From Stakelama pacifica (GTDB lineage Bacteria > Pseudomonadota > Alphaproteobacteria > Sphingomonadales > Sphingomonadaceae): DNA of 64,000 nt. The DNA lies in the NCBI RefSeq assembly GCF_004361835.1, contig NZ_SNWD01000005.1, positions 1 to 64,000 on the forward strand, given 5' to 3'. A program made the position numbers and the translations under genes. Position 1 is the first letter of the stretch, and each line of letters begins with the position of its first letter. Of the stretch, positions 26,401 to 33,908 are shown piece by piece. The notes under the pieces were generated by a model. It saw only the letters and a list, made by a program, of their open reading frames with translations, made no database searches and was not told where the DNA came from.

Positions 26401-27134
26401 GCGGCGCGGGACAGGTCGCCATCGTCACCGGTGGGTCGGGCGGCATCGGCCGCGAGACCGTGCTCCGGCTCGCCGCGAGCGGCTACGATGTTGTCGCGAG
26501 CTATTCCTCGTCGGAGCAGGAGGCGCAGAACCTAGTGAGGGAAAGCGAGGACCTTCCGGGCACCGTCGTCATCATGAAGGCGAACGTGGCCGAGACCGCC
26601 GACGTCGCTGCCATGTTCGACAAGGCGGAAGGCGAATTCGGCGGTGTGGACGTACTCGTGACCGCCGCTGGCATCTTTAAGCCGGTCAGCTTTGCCGAAG
26701 CCGATGAGGCACATTTCGATCGCGAAATGGCCGTCAACCTGAAGGGCACTTTCCTGTGCCTCGTCGAGGCGGCCAAGCGGCTGCGCGATGGCGGGCGGAT
26801 CGTCGCGATCTCGACCACGACGCTCGCGCTGAAGCCTCCGGGCTACGGCATCTACAACGCGGCCAAAGGCGCGATCGAAGCCATGATCGCCATCCTCGCC
26901 AAGGAGGTCGGTGGGCGGGGCATCACCGCCAATTGCGTGGCGCCTGGCCCGGTGGAAACCGAGTTCTTCCTCAAGGGCAAGACCAAGGAAGAGATCGCGG
27001 CGCGCGCCGCGGGCGCGCCGGCGGGTCGCCTGGGCATGCCCGACGATATCGCCGACACCATCGAACTGCTCGTCTCGGACAAGGCCCAATGGGTCAACGG
27101 CCAGAGCGTGCGCGCCAATGGAGGCATGGCATGA
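26397..27134 (+). CDS. SDR family oxidoreductase
   Basis: A 245-residue SDR with IVTGGSGGIGRETVLRL, serine in AISTTTL and YNAAKGAIEA. NNAG is replaced by TAAG (VLVTAAGIF), a variant some active SDRs have. GTG 26397 overlaps the previous stop (GTGA), a typical coupled start; a longer in-frame start at 26367 would lie inside the upstream gene. Its stop overlaps the next start (ATGA). It is the third gene of the MDR operon. Confidence 0.87.
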   Translation: MSGAGQVAIVTGGSGGIGRETVLRLAASGYDVVASYSSSEQEAQNLVRESEDLPGTVVIMKANVAETADVAAMFDKAEGEFGGVDVLVTAAGIFKPVSFAEADEAHFDREMAVNLKGTFLCLVEAAKRLRDGGRIVAISTTTLALKPPGYGIYNAAKGAIEAMIAILAKEVGGRGITANCVAPGPVETEFFLKGKTKEEIAARAAGAPAGRLGMPDDIADTIELLVSDKAQWVNGQSVRANGGMA

Positions 27135-28066
27135 CAACTCCCGCGAACAAGCCGCCGGTAGCGTTGGTAACGGGCTCCGCCTCGGGCATTGGGCGCTCGA
27201 TCACCGAAGCGCTGCGCGATGCAGGCTATATCGTCTACGCCGGCATGCGAGGCGTCGAAGGGCGCAATGCCGACGCGGCCCGATCACTTCAGGCCGAGGG
27301 CGATGAGCGGGTGCATCCGATCGAGATGGACGTCCTTTCCGAAGATAGCTGCGCGGCGGCCGTGGAAGCGATCCATGCAGCCAACCTCCATCTTGACGTT
27401 GTGGTGAACAACGCCGGCATGCTGATGAACGGCATGGCGGAGACCTTCACGCCCGACCAGTTCCTGACGATCCTCGACACCAACGCCGTGTCCTGGCTGC
27501 GCGTCAATCGCGCGGTCCTGCCGGTGATGCGTGCGCAGGGGCAAGGAACGATCGTTTACGTGGGAAGCACCACGACCTACATTCCCGAGCCCTTCATCGG
27601 GGTCTACGAGGCGAGCAAGGCGGCGGGCGACGCACTGGCGCGAGCGATGGCTTTGGAAATCCGACCGTTCGGGATCGACAGCCTGTTCCTCGTGCCGGGC
27701 GCGTTCCCCGTCGGCACCGATCATTTCGCCGATGCGCATACAGGAGACGACAGGGGGCGGGAGATGCCCTACTCTGCACTTTCGGACCGCCTTCCCGCGC
27801 TAACCGATCATATCAAAGCCATCGATCGCGAGGAAGGGCTCCGGCTCACAGTACGCACGGTTGGAGAGCGTCTGTCGGAGGCGTTGCAGTTGCCCGCCAG
27901 AGAGCGGGTTGATCACGTCTTCATCGACGGGCAAGCCAAGGGCGCTGATGTCATCGCCGAGACGATCGGAGAAGCGCAGGCTCGCTTCGTCGAGAGACTC
28001 GGTTTCGGCGATCTTCTCGCGCCAATGCAACGAAGGATGCTAAACGTGCCAGAACGGCCCAGTTAG
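27131..28066 (+). CDS. SDR family oxidoreductase (311 aa, extended C-terminus)
   Basis: An SDR with VTGSASGIGRSITEAL, VNNAGMLM, serine in VGSTTTY and YEASKAAGDA. It is about 60 residues longer than a classical SDR, with a helical C-terminal part (ERLGFGDLLAPMQRRML). Long SDRs of this type are usually annotated as retinol-dehydrogenase-like or simply SDR. It is the last gene before the integrase, which points toward it; 128 bp separate the two. Confidence 0.87.
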   Translation: MTTPANKPPVALVTGSASGIGRSITEALRDAGYIVYAGMRGVEGRNADAARSLQAEGDERVHPIEMDVLSEDSCAAAVEAIHAANLHLDVVVNNAGMLMNGMAETFTPDQFLTILDTNAVSWLRVNRAVLPVMRAQGQGTIVYVGSTTTYIPEPFIGVYEASKAAGDALARAMALEIRPFGIDSLFLVPGAFPVGTDHFADAHTGDDRGREMPYSALSDRLPALTDHIKAIDREEGLRLTVRTVGERLSEALQLPARERVDHVFIDGQAKGADVIAETIGEAQARFVERLGFGDLLAPMQRRMLNVPERPS

Positions 28067-28194
28067 CGCTGCCGCTCAGCGTCTTGGCAGATGTGGGCTG
28101 TCGCCAGCACTTGGGTTAATATCCGGCACTCGTCGTTTGGCCATCAGGCAGCAGTCAAAATAACCACTTTCTCGAAAGCTTATAGTGCCAACCG

Positions 28195-29562
28195 TCAAAG
28201 CGCCTGTAACATGCTCTCGTCCTGCTCGAAACCGCATTGCCCCGGCTCCAAGAACCGAACCAACGCAGCTTTGCGCGAATTTCGATCGAGCGCATAATGG
28301 GTGTGGGACAAGACGGCTCCATCGAGCAGCGCCTGAATGTAGCCCGACACCGTGTCGGCCGCCATAACGAGGGCCGCATCGAGCGTATGCACATAGCGGC
28401 TCGTGATCGAGCCCGACGCATGGCCGAGCAGCGCCGCGATGGTAAATTCGGTGAAGCCGAGATCGTTGGCGATGCTGGCGAAGCTGTGACGCAGCACATG
28501 GGCGGTGAGGTCTGCCAACTCCGTATCCGCGAAGATCTTTTCCCAATGTCGAGGAAAGCTGCCGAACGGTCCCTCCGTATTTCGCTCGCCCGGAAACACG
28601 TAGAGACTGTCGCCATTCATGTCCCGTTCGTCGAAATACTCGGCGATGGGCAAGCCCATCGGGCGAACGGATTGACCCTCCTTCGTATCCTCGAAGCGGA
28701 AGGCGCTGCCAACCGTGTCGATCTCGGCCTTTCGCACCTCAATGATCTCGCCGCGACGACAGCCCGACATGGCGATCAGCCGGATGATATCGACGGTGCG
28801 CGTATAGCGCTCATCCTCGGCCGCTTTGGCAAGGATGCGGCCGAGCGCACGATATTCATCCTCGTTCAGCCGACGCTTTCGCACCACGTCCTTGGGCTTG
28901 CGGACCCCATGCGCGGGATTGTTCTCAATGATGCCCAACTCGTCCCGCGCATAGGTGAAGATGCCGCCCAGCAGGCCGACGGTGCGGCTAGCGGCCCCAA
29001 GGCCTCCCCGGACAACGGACTTACCGCGCAACTTCTTCGTTTTCTTGGTGGCGCGGGTCTTCCCGGCCATGATGTCCTTCATCATCGCGGTCACATCGGC
29101 CTTAGTGACATGCGTGGCCCGCTTCGATCCGAGCAGCGGAATGATGTGGCGCGTGATCCGGCCAAGATCGGTGATCTTGGTGCTAGCCTTCTTGGGCCGG
29201 CCGCCCTTGCCGAGAATTCGGCCAGCTTCCAGTTCCGCCATATACAGCTCGCACAACTCTTTGACCGAGATGGCCTTGCGGGCACTGTTGCGATCTTCGA
29301 GCGGATCATTGCCCTTGGCGACATCGGCCAGCGCCTGGATCGCCAGCGTCCGCGCCTGTTCGGCGGTGACGGTGCCGTGGCGACCGAGCTTCATCCGGCG
29401 TCGGACATTGTTGGCATTGCGGTAGTCGACAAAATAGGTGCGCGTGCCGGAAGACAGCACGAACACGCCGAAGCCCTTCAGATCGCTGCACCAAAGGGTA
29501 TATTGCCGATCGCGTGGTTCGGCTTTGTCGACGACGATTTTCGTCAGTTTTGGCATACGCAC
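28195..29562 (-). CDS. Tyrosine-type site-specific integrase
   Basis: A 455-residue phage/ICE-type integrase. The N-terminal DUF4102-like arm-binding domain spans residues 1-95, the core-binding domain about 98-215 and the catalytic domain about 230-400. The catalytic set is visible: Arg269 (SGCRRGE), His355 and Arg358 (HVLRH), His381 (LLGHASG) and Tyr390 (SRYVH). Starts at 29562 or 29556 are possible. It sits 174 bp inside a tRNA-Arg 3' fragment, its probable attachment site, and faces away from it. The gene looks intact. Confidence 0.93.
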   Translation of the reverse strand: MRMPKLTKIVVDKAEPRDRQYTLWCSDLKGFGVFVLSSGTRTYFVDYRNANNVRRRMKLGRHGTVTAEQARTLAIQALADVAKGNDPLEDRNSARKAISVKELCELYMAELEAGRILGKGGRPKKASTKITDLGRITRHIIPLLGSKRATHVTKADVTAMMKDIMAGKTRATKKTKKLRGKSVVRGGLGAASRTVGLLGGIFTYARDELGIIENNPAHGVRKPKDVVRKRRLNEDEYRALGRILAKAAEDERYTRTVDIIRLIAMSGCRRGEIIEVRKAEIDTVGSAFRFEDTKEGQSVRPMGLPIAEYFDERDMNGDSLYVFPGERNTEGPFGSFPRHWEKIFADTELADLTAHVLRHSFASIANDLGFTEFTIAALLGHASGSITSRYVHTLDAALVMAADTVSGYIQALLDGAVLSHTHYALDRNSRKAALVRFLEPGQCGFEQDESMLQAL

Positions 29563-29735
29563 CTCGCTAAAGCGGGTCCAAAAAAACTCACCAAAAACTC
29601 ACCAGCAGATCGAAAACTGTGGGGTGTCTTTGCGTAATACGGAAGACCCTATTTGTCAATAAATCACAGTATTAACAGTGACTTGTCGCGCTCTGGCGTT
29701 GGATTGAAAAGCCTGGCGTAGCGTTGTAGTTATAA

Positions 29736-29780
29736 CTCCGAAGGCAGAGGTCACAGGTTCGAATCCTGTCGGGTGCACCA
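29736..29780 (+). other. att site scar: 3' part of a tRNA-Arg(CCG) gene without 5' half
   Basis: The 45 bp run from the anticodon loop (CTCCGAA) through the variable loop and T-arm (ACAGG / TTCGAAT / CCTGT) to acceptor strand CGGGTGC plus ACCA. The acceptor would need a 5' strand GCACCCG about 76 nt upstream; none is there, so this is not a working tRNA gene. The anticodon loop and stem match tRNA-Arg(CCG). A 3' tRNA copy beside an integrase is the usual mark of island integration. The intact tRNA should lie left of the window. Confidence 0.8.
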
Positions 29781-29807
29781 GCTCTTTTCTTGAATCACAT
29801 CGGGTCC

Positions 29808-29846
29808 GGGAAGCGGACCGCTGACCTGCGGCGCGGTCCGCTTCCC
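29808..29846. terminator. perfect 14-bp hairpin beside the att scar
   Basis: GGGAAGCGGACCGC (29808-29821), an 11-nt loop, and the exact complement GCGGTCCGCTTCCC (29833-29846). It lies 2 bp after the stop codon of the leftward GH43 gene, so it would form the end of that transcript. No clear T-tract follows on either strand, but the stem is strong enough to act as a terminator or RNA-stability element. Confidence 0.6.
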
Positions 29847-29848
29847 GT

Positions 29849-31285
29849 TCAGCGTATCCGGAAGGTAGCGCCAGCAATCCCCGCCGCGCCGAGAGCGCCG
29901 ACCATCACGCTTTCTCCGCGATGCTGGAGATACTGGTCCAGCCGGTCGGCAAGTGCGAAGCGGACTTCGCCGTCACCGCCCGTGTCGCGTACAAAACCGG
30001 CCCGCGCCTGAAAATCCGGCGTGTCGGCGATGGGGGCGAGGCGAACCTGCCCGTCTTCGCCCGCGGCAAGGCAGTGGTCCGGCGCGTCGATCGGCACCAG
30101 CATCTCGCTGCCGCCGCCCGCCCGGCCGGGCACCGCGCGGAATTGCGACGCTGTTATCGCACCGTTCCCAATGCGCACGCGGTCCCCGCCGTGCATCAGA
30201 AAACCCTGCGGTCCGAAGGCCGGGACCAACCGGTCGGGCAGCGGACCGTTGCCGACCGGAATGCCGAAATCGGGGGTGCCGTCGCCGCGATAATAGATGC
30301 GCTGCACCCGGGTGTGCCGGTTGGGGTCGAACAGGGGATCGCCTTCGATCGCCGCATAGTCCCGGCCGTGATAAACAAGTATGTCGCGGCCATGCTCGTC
30401 CATGGTGAAGCTGTTATGCCCGGGGCCATAGACGCCGGTGACCGACGAGCTGGTGAACACCGGCTCCTGCGACTTGGTCCAGTTTGCCGGGTTCATGATG
30501 TCCGCGTCGTCCGGACAGGTCAGCATGCCGAGGCAATAGCGCGCATCGGTGGCGCTGGCCGAATAGGTCAGGAACAACCGTCCGTTGCGCGCAAGCACCG
30601 CCGGGGCCTCCGCGACCTTGAACCCGTGCACTTCCCAGTCGAGCGTGGGCACGGTCAGCCGCGCGGGTTTGGCGGCAAGCGTCAGCGGCGATGCGAGCGG
30701 CGCGAGATAAAGGTTGGAATTGGTATCGATTCCCGGTTCGCGTTCCGCCCAGCAGAAATAGCGGGTGCCGCGATGGGTAAAGACCGTGGAGTCGAGGTTG
30801 AACCCGTCCCATGGCGTCTGAAACTTGCCGAGCACCGACCAGGTCTCGCGCATCGGATCGGGTCCGTCACAAACCACCGCATAGGTCCGGATACGGAACA
30901 CATCCTCGCCGCCGCCGCTCGGCCCCGCCGCGAAATACATGATCCATTTGCCGTCGATCAGGTGGAGTTCGGGCGCCCAAAGAAAGCCGGACATCGGCCC
31001 GCTCGCCTGATGCCGCCACAAAATGCGTTCCGGTGCGGTGGAAAGCTCGGCAAGCGTCCGTGCCCGGCGCAGCACCAGCCGGTCATATTCGGGCACCGAC
31101 CCGGTCATATAATACCAGCCGTCATCGTGCAGAAAGATCTGCGCATCGGCACGCTGGCGCACGAGCGGGTTTACCGGCCCGGTATCGGCGAAGGCGGAGC
31201 CCTCCCGCCGCTGAGCCGCGGCACGCGCGGCGACCAGCGACCCGGCGGTGGCGGCAAGGAACAGGCGACGGTCAAACGTGATCAT
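29849..31285 (-). CDS. Secreted family 43 glycoside hydrolase with C-terminal AbfB-like domain
   Basis: A 478-residue protein. The N-terminus (DRRLFLAATAGSLVAARAAA) looks like a Tat-type signal with twin Arg. Residues about 35-370 form a five-bladed GH43-like domain (RADAQIFLHDDGWYYMTGS, then FLWAPELHLIDGKWIMYFAA, EAPAVLARNG). The last 110 residues resemble the arabinose-binding AbfB domain. Arabinofuranosidase or beta-xylosidase activity is expected. It is 10 bp downstream of the endo-arabinanase gene on the same strand. Confidence 0.85.
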   Translation of the reverse strand: MITFDRRLFLAATAGSLVAARAAAQRREGSAFADTGPVNPLVRQRADAQIFLHDDGWYYMTGSVPEYDRLVLRRARTLAELSTAPERILWRHQASGPMSGFLWAPELHLIDGKWIMYFAAGPSGGGEDVFRIRTYAVVCDGPDPMRETWSVLGKFQTPWDGFNLDSTVFTHRGTRYFCWAEREPGIDTNSNLYLAPLASPLTLAAKPARLTVPTLDWEVHGFKVAEAPAVLARNGRLFLTYSASATDARYCLGMLTCPDDADIMNPANWTKSQEPVFTSSSVTGVYGPGHNSFTMDEHGRDILVYHGRDYAAIEGDPLFDPNRHTRVQRIYYRGDGTPDFGIPVGNGPLPDRLVPAFGPQGFLMHGGDRVRIGNGAITASQFRAVPGRAGGGSEMLVPIDAPDHCLAAGEDGQVRLAPIADTPDFQARAGFVRDTGGDGEVRFALADRLDQYLQHRGESVMVGALGAAGIAGATFRIR

Positions 31286-31295
31286 GATTGCCTCT

Positions 31296-32312
31296 TCAAT
31301 AGTCCGCGACGGGCCATCCATCGGCCGTCCAGTGAATGGGTGCGATCCGCAATGCGGGAGCGCCCTGCTTCTCCCGATCATATGCGTGATAGACCACATA
31401 TTCGCGGCCATCGGCGTCTTTCAACCATCCGGTATGGCCGGGGCCACGAAACCGCTGCCGCTCGTTCAGGTCGGCGCGCAGGAAGACGGTGCCGCCCCCC
31501 TCCAGCATGGCGCTGCCGTCCTTGCCGAGATAAGGCCCGGTAATCTCGCGCGAGCGCCCGACCACGGCGTAATAGGTGCTGTTCACGCCCTTGCAGCAAT
31601 AGTCATAGGAGGCGAACAGATAATAATATTCGCCATGCGACACGATGAACGGAGCTTCGATCGGATCGGGCGCCCCTTGCGGCACGGGACGCTTTGCAAG
31701 CGAATAAGGTTTCTGTGCCGGATCGAGGAGCTTACCCGTCGCGGGGTCCACCGGGAACAGCTTGATCCCGGTCCAGAAGCTGCCCAGCGCCAGCCAGTGG
31801 CGCCCTTCCCTGTCGATGACGAAATTCGGGTCAATCGCGTTGAAGTCGCTGTCGGGCGAAGACCGGACGACAAGCCCTTCGTCCCGCCAGCCATAATCGC
31901 CAGTCTTCGGGTCCAGCGTCGGGCTGGTGAACAGGCCGATCGCAGAGCGGTTCGAACCAAAGGTCGACACCGAATAATAAAGCCGCCATCGCCCGTTTAC
32001 GAATGCGATATCGGGCGCCCACATGCCTTCGGCCCCGGGAACCGCGGTTTTCGCCCATTGCGGAAGCGCGCGGAATAGCGGCTCGCCTGCGACCCAGTGG
32101 ATCAGATCGCTGCTGCTGCGGGTCTCGATCAGTCGCGTGTCATGACCAGTGCTGAAGACCCGGTACGTATCCCCCTCGCGCGCGATCACCGGATCGTGTG
32201 TCGGCACCAGATCGCCCGTAAGCCGCTCGTTCAGGGTCGGCGCCGCCTCGGCATTGCCGGCAACCGCCCCCTGCGCCGCGAACATGGCGAGCCACGGCAA
32301 TATCGGCCCCAT
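31296..32312 (-). CDS. GH43 arabinan endo-1,5-alpha-L-arabinosidase
   Basis: A 338-residue secreted enzyme with an N-terminal signal-like segment (residues 1-24). Catalytic residues fit GH43: Asp40 in HDPVIA, the pKa-modulating Asp in AIDPNF, and Glu in PIEAPF. Further typical parts are MWAPDIAFVNGRWRLYYSVS and GSFWTGIKLF, close to AbnA-type endo-arabinanases. It should cut debranched arabinan outside the cytoplasm or in the periplasm. It forms a two-gene unit with the other GH43 protein. Confidence 0.9.
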   Translation of the reverse strand: MGPILPWLAMFAAQGAVAGNAEAAPTLNERLTGDLVPTHDPVIAREGDTYRVFSTGHDTRLIETRSSSDLIHWVAGEPLFRALPQWAKTAVPGAEGMWAPDIAFVNGRWRLYYSVSTFGSNRSAIGLFTSPTLDPKTGDYGWRDEGLVVRSSPDSDFNAIDPNFVIDREGRHWLALGSFWTGIKLFPVDPATGKLLDPAQKPYSLAKRPVPQGAPDPIEAPFIVSHGEYYYLFASYDYCCKGVNSTYYAVVGRSREITGPYLGKDGSAMLEGGGTVFLRADLNERQRFRGPGHTGWLKDADGREYVVYHAYDREKQGAPALRIAPIHWTADGWPVADY

Positions 32313-32852
32313 GGTCGTCCTCCCTCATCTTCCGTACCCGGTCTGGTCCTCGCCGAATCGGGTCAGGATGGAGCGTCGATATCGATTTTTCGGGCGTCCA
32401 CCCGTTCGATCATCGCGCACTTCTTTATTAGTCAGACATATTGCAGCACATAACCACGGGCAAGCACTTGTTCATACCTGCTGTCGGCGCGCCGGTAATC
32501 GCTATCGGCCTGATATGCGGCGGGAATGGATCGCCACCGACCAGATAATGGCCGACCGCCGCCGATTTCGCGTAATTCCGCGTATAAACGGAGTGAAGCT
32601 GTCGGCGGAGGGAAGTCCTGTGCCCGATAAAAAGGCGAAGTCTCTCGCAACTATATTGGGCATTCGACGACATGGCGCGGATCGCGGGGCACATGCGCAG
32701 TCCCGCCTGATCCGAAATCGGGTTTTGGGGATCGGCGCAAATTATTGCGAACCTATTGTTCTCGCATCGATTTTCATTACCCTGACGGAAAAGAAGCCGC
32801 GATGCGCAGCGCCCGGGGGGAACGCGCCGCGTGGCGGGAACGGGGAGAGACC
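32313..32852. other. 540-bp divergent intergenic region, GH43 pair / GH16 gene
   Basis: Longest gap in the right half. It has stretches richer in A/T (for example 32411-32460 and 32736-32790) within GC-rich DNA. It must hold both divergent promoters. I find no open frame with protein-like composition, no terminator and no clear operator. A purine-rich GGGGAGAG lies just before ATG 32853. Confidence 0.5.
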
Positions 32853-33761
32853 ATGATGCGCCGTCGCCTGATGCTGGTTATGCTGACATCGTCGCTGCTT
32901 GCCGCGTGCCAGCCGGTGGCGACGCGGCCCGGTCAAAGCACCGCTGCGCCCGCGCCCGCCGGAACGCTGTTGTTCGAGGATGATTTCGATAGCGACGCGC
33001 TCGATCGCAGCAAATGGATGGTGGTCGGCCCCGATCTCTGGGTGAATAACGAGCAGCAGGCCTATATCGATTCGCCGGACACGATCCATATTCTGCCGGC
33101 GGGCAGCATTGCGGGCGCGCAGGGCGGCGTACTGGCAATACAGCCGAAATATCAGCCGGGATACCGCACGCCCTTGGGGCGGACAGCGGATTTCGTGTCA
33201 GGCAGGATCACAACGCGCGGCAAATTCGATTTCACCTATGGCACTGCTTCGGCGCGGATCAAAATGCCCGATGCGAAGGGCGCATGGCCGGCTTTCTGGA
33301 TGCTGGGCAACGGCGAATGGCCGGCCACCGGTGAGATCGACATCATGGAATATGTCGGGGAAAAGGACTGGATCAGTTCGGCGCTGCACGGGCCGGGCTA
33401 TTCCGGTGATACCCCGCTCGTCGCCCGCCATGTCTTTACAAACGGCAGCGACGTCACCGACTGGCACATCTATTCGGTCGACTGGTCACCCGACGAAATT
33501 CTGTTCCGGATCGACGGCACCCCGACCTATCGCGTGACCCGCGCGATGGTCGAACGCCATGGCCGCTGGGCATTCGACAATCCGAAATATCTGCTGCTCA
33601 ATTTTGCGCTGGGCGGCGCCTATCCCTCCGGCGTGAACGGAATCGAAACACCCTATAGCGGCCTGCCGCAAGCGACGGTGGATCGGATTCGGGCCGGCAA
33701 TATCGCCATGTATGTCGATTGGGTCCGGGTCGAAGGCACTGAACGAAAAGCCGATCGCTGA
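32853..33761 (+). CDS. GH16 family beta-glucanase lipoprotein (laminarinase-like)
   Basis: A 302-residue protein. The signal peptide ends in a lipobox (LTSSLLAAC, Cys about residue 18), so it is probably anchored to a membrane. The GH16 catalytic motif GEIDIMEYVG carries the two glutamates and the aspartate. WPAFWMLGNGEWP and the late NFALGGAYP also fit beta-1,3-glucanases of this family. ATG 32853 is preferred for its ribosome site and immediate signal sequence. It is divergent from the arabinanase pair. Confidence 0.9.
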   Translation: MMRRRLMLVMLTSSLLAACQPVATRPGQSTAAPAPAGTLLFEDDFDSDALDRSKWMVVGPDLWVNNEQQAYIDSPDTIHILPAGSIAGAQGGVLAIQPKYQPGYRTPLGRTADFVSGRITTRGKFDFTYGTASARIKMPDAKGAWPAFWMLGNGEWPATGEIDIMEYVGEKDWISSALHGPGYSGDTPLVARHVFTNGSDVTDWHIYSVDWSPDEILFRIDGTPTYRVTRAMVERHGRWAFDNPKYLLLNFALGGAYPSGVNGIETPYSGLPQATVDRIRAGNIAMYVDWVRVEGTERKADR

Positions 33762-33908
33762 CAGGCTTCGGATCGGACGAAAAGAAGCGCTGCGGGAGAG
33801 CAGAATGGCGCATATCCGGAATTTGCGTATTATTGGATGAGGAATAGCCTCTACGCTTTTGATGACTGCCCCATTGCTCTGGCGCGGGTTTAATTGTTCA
33901 ACGATGTC

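Noticed and set aside
29705-29780. Complete tRNA-Arg gene ending at 29780
   Set aside because: The 5' acceptor strand GCACCCG and a D-arm are missing; only the anticodon loop, T-arm and 3' end are present, so it is a fragment.
29641-29780. Group I intron in the tRNA-Arg anticodon loop, as known for some alphaproteobacteria
   Set aside because: There is no 5' exon upstream and too little sequence between the integrase and the fragment for a group I core.
32745-32852. Upstream extension of the GH16 protein to 32745
   Set aside because: It would place 36 charged residues before the signal peptide and lipobox; ATG 32853 has a ribosome site and an immediate signal sequence.
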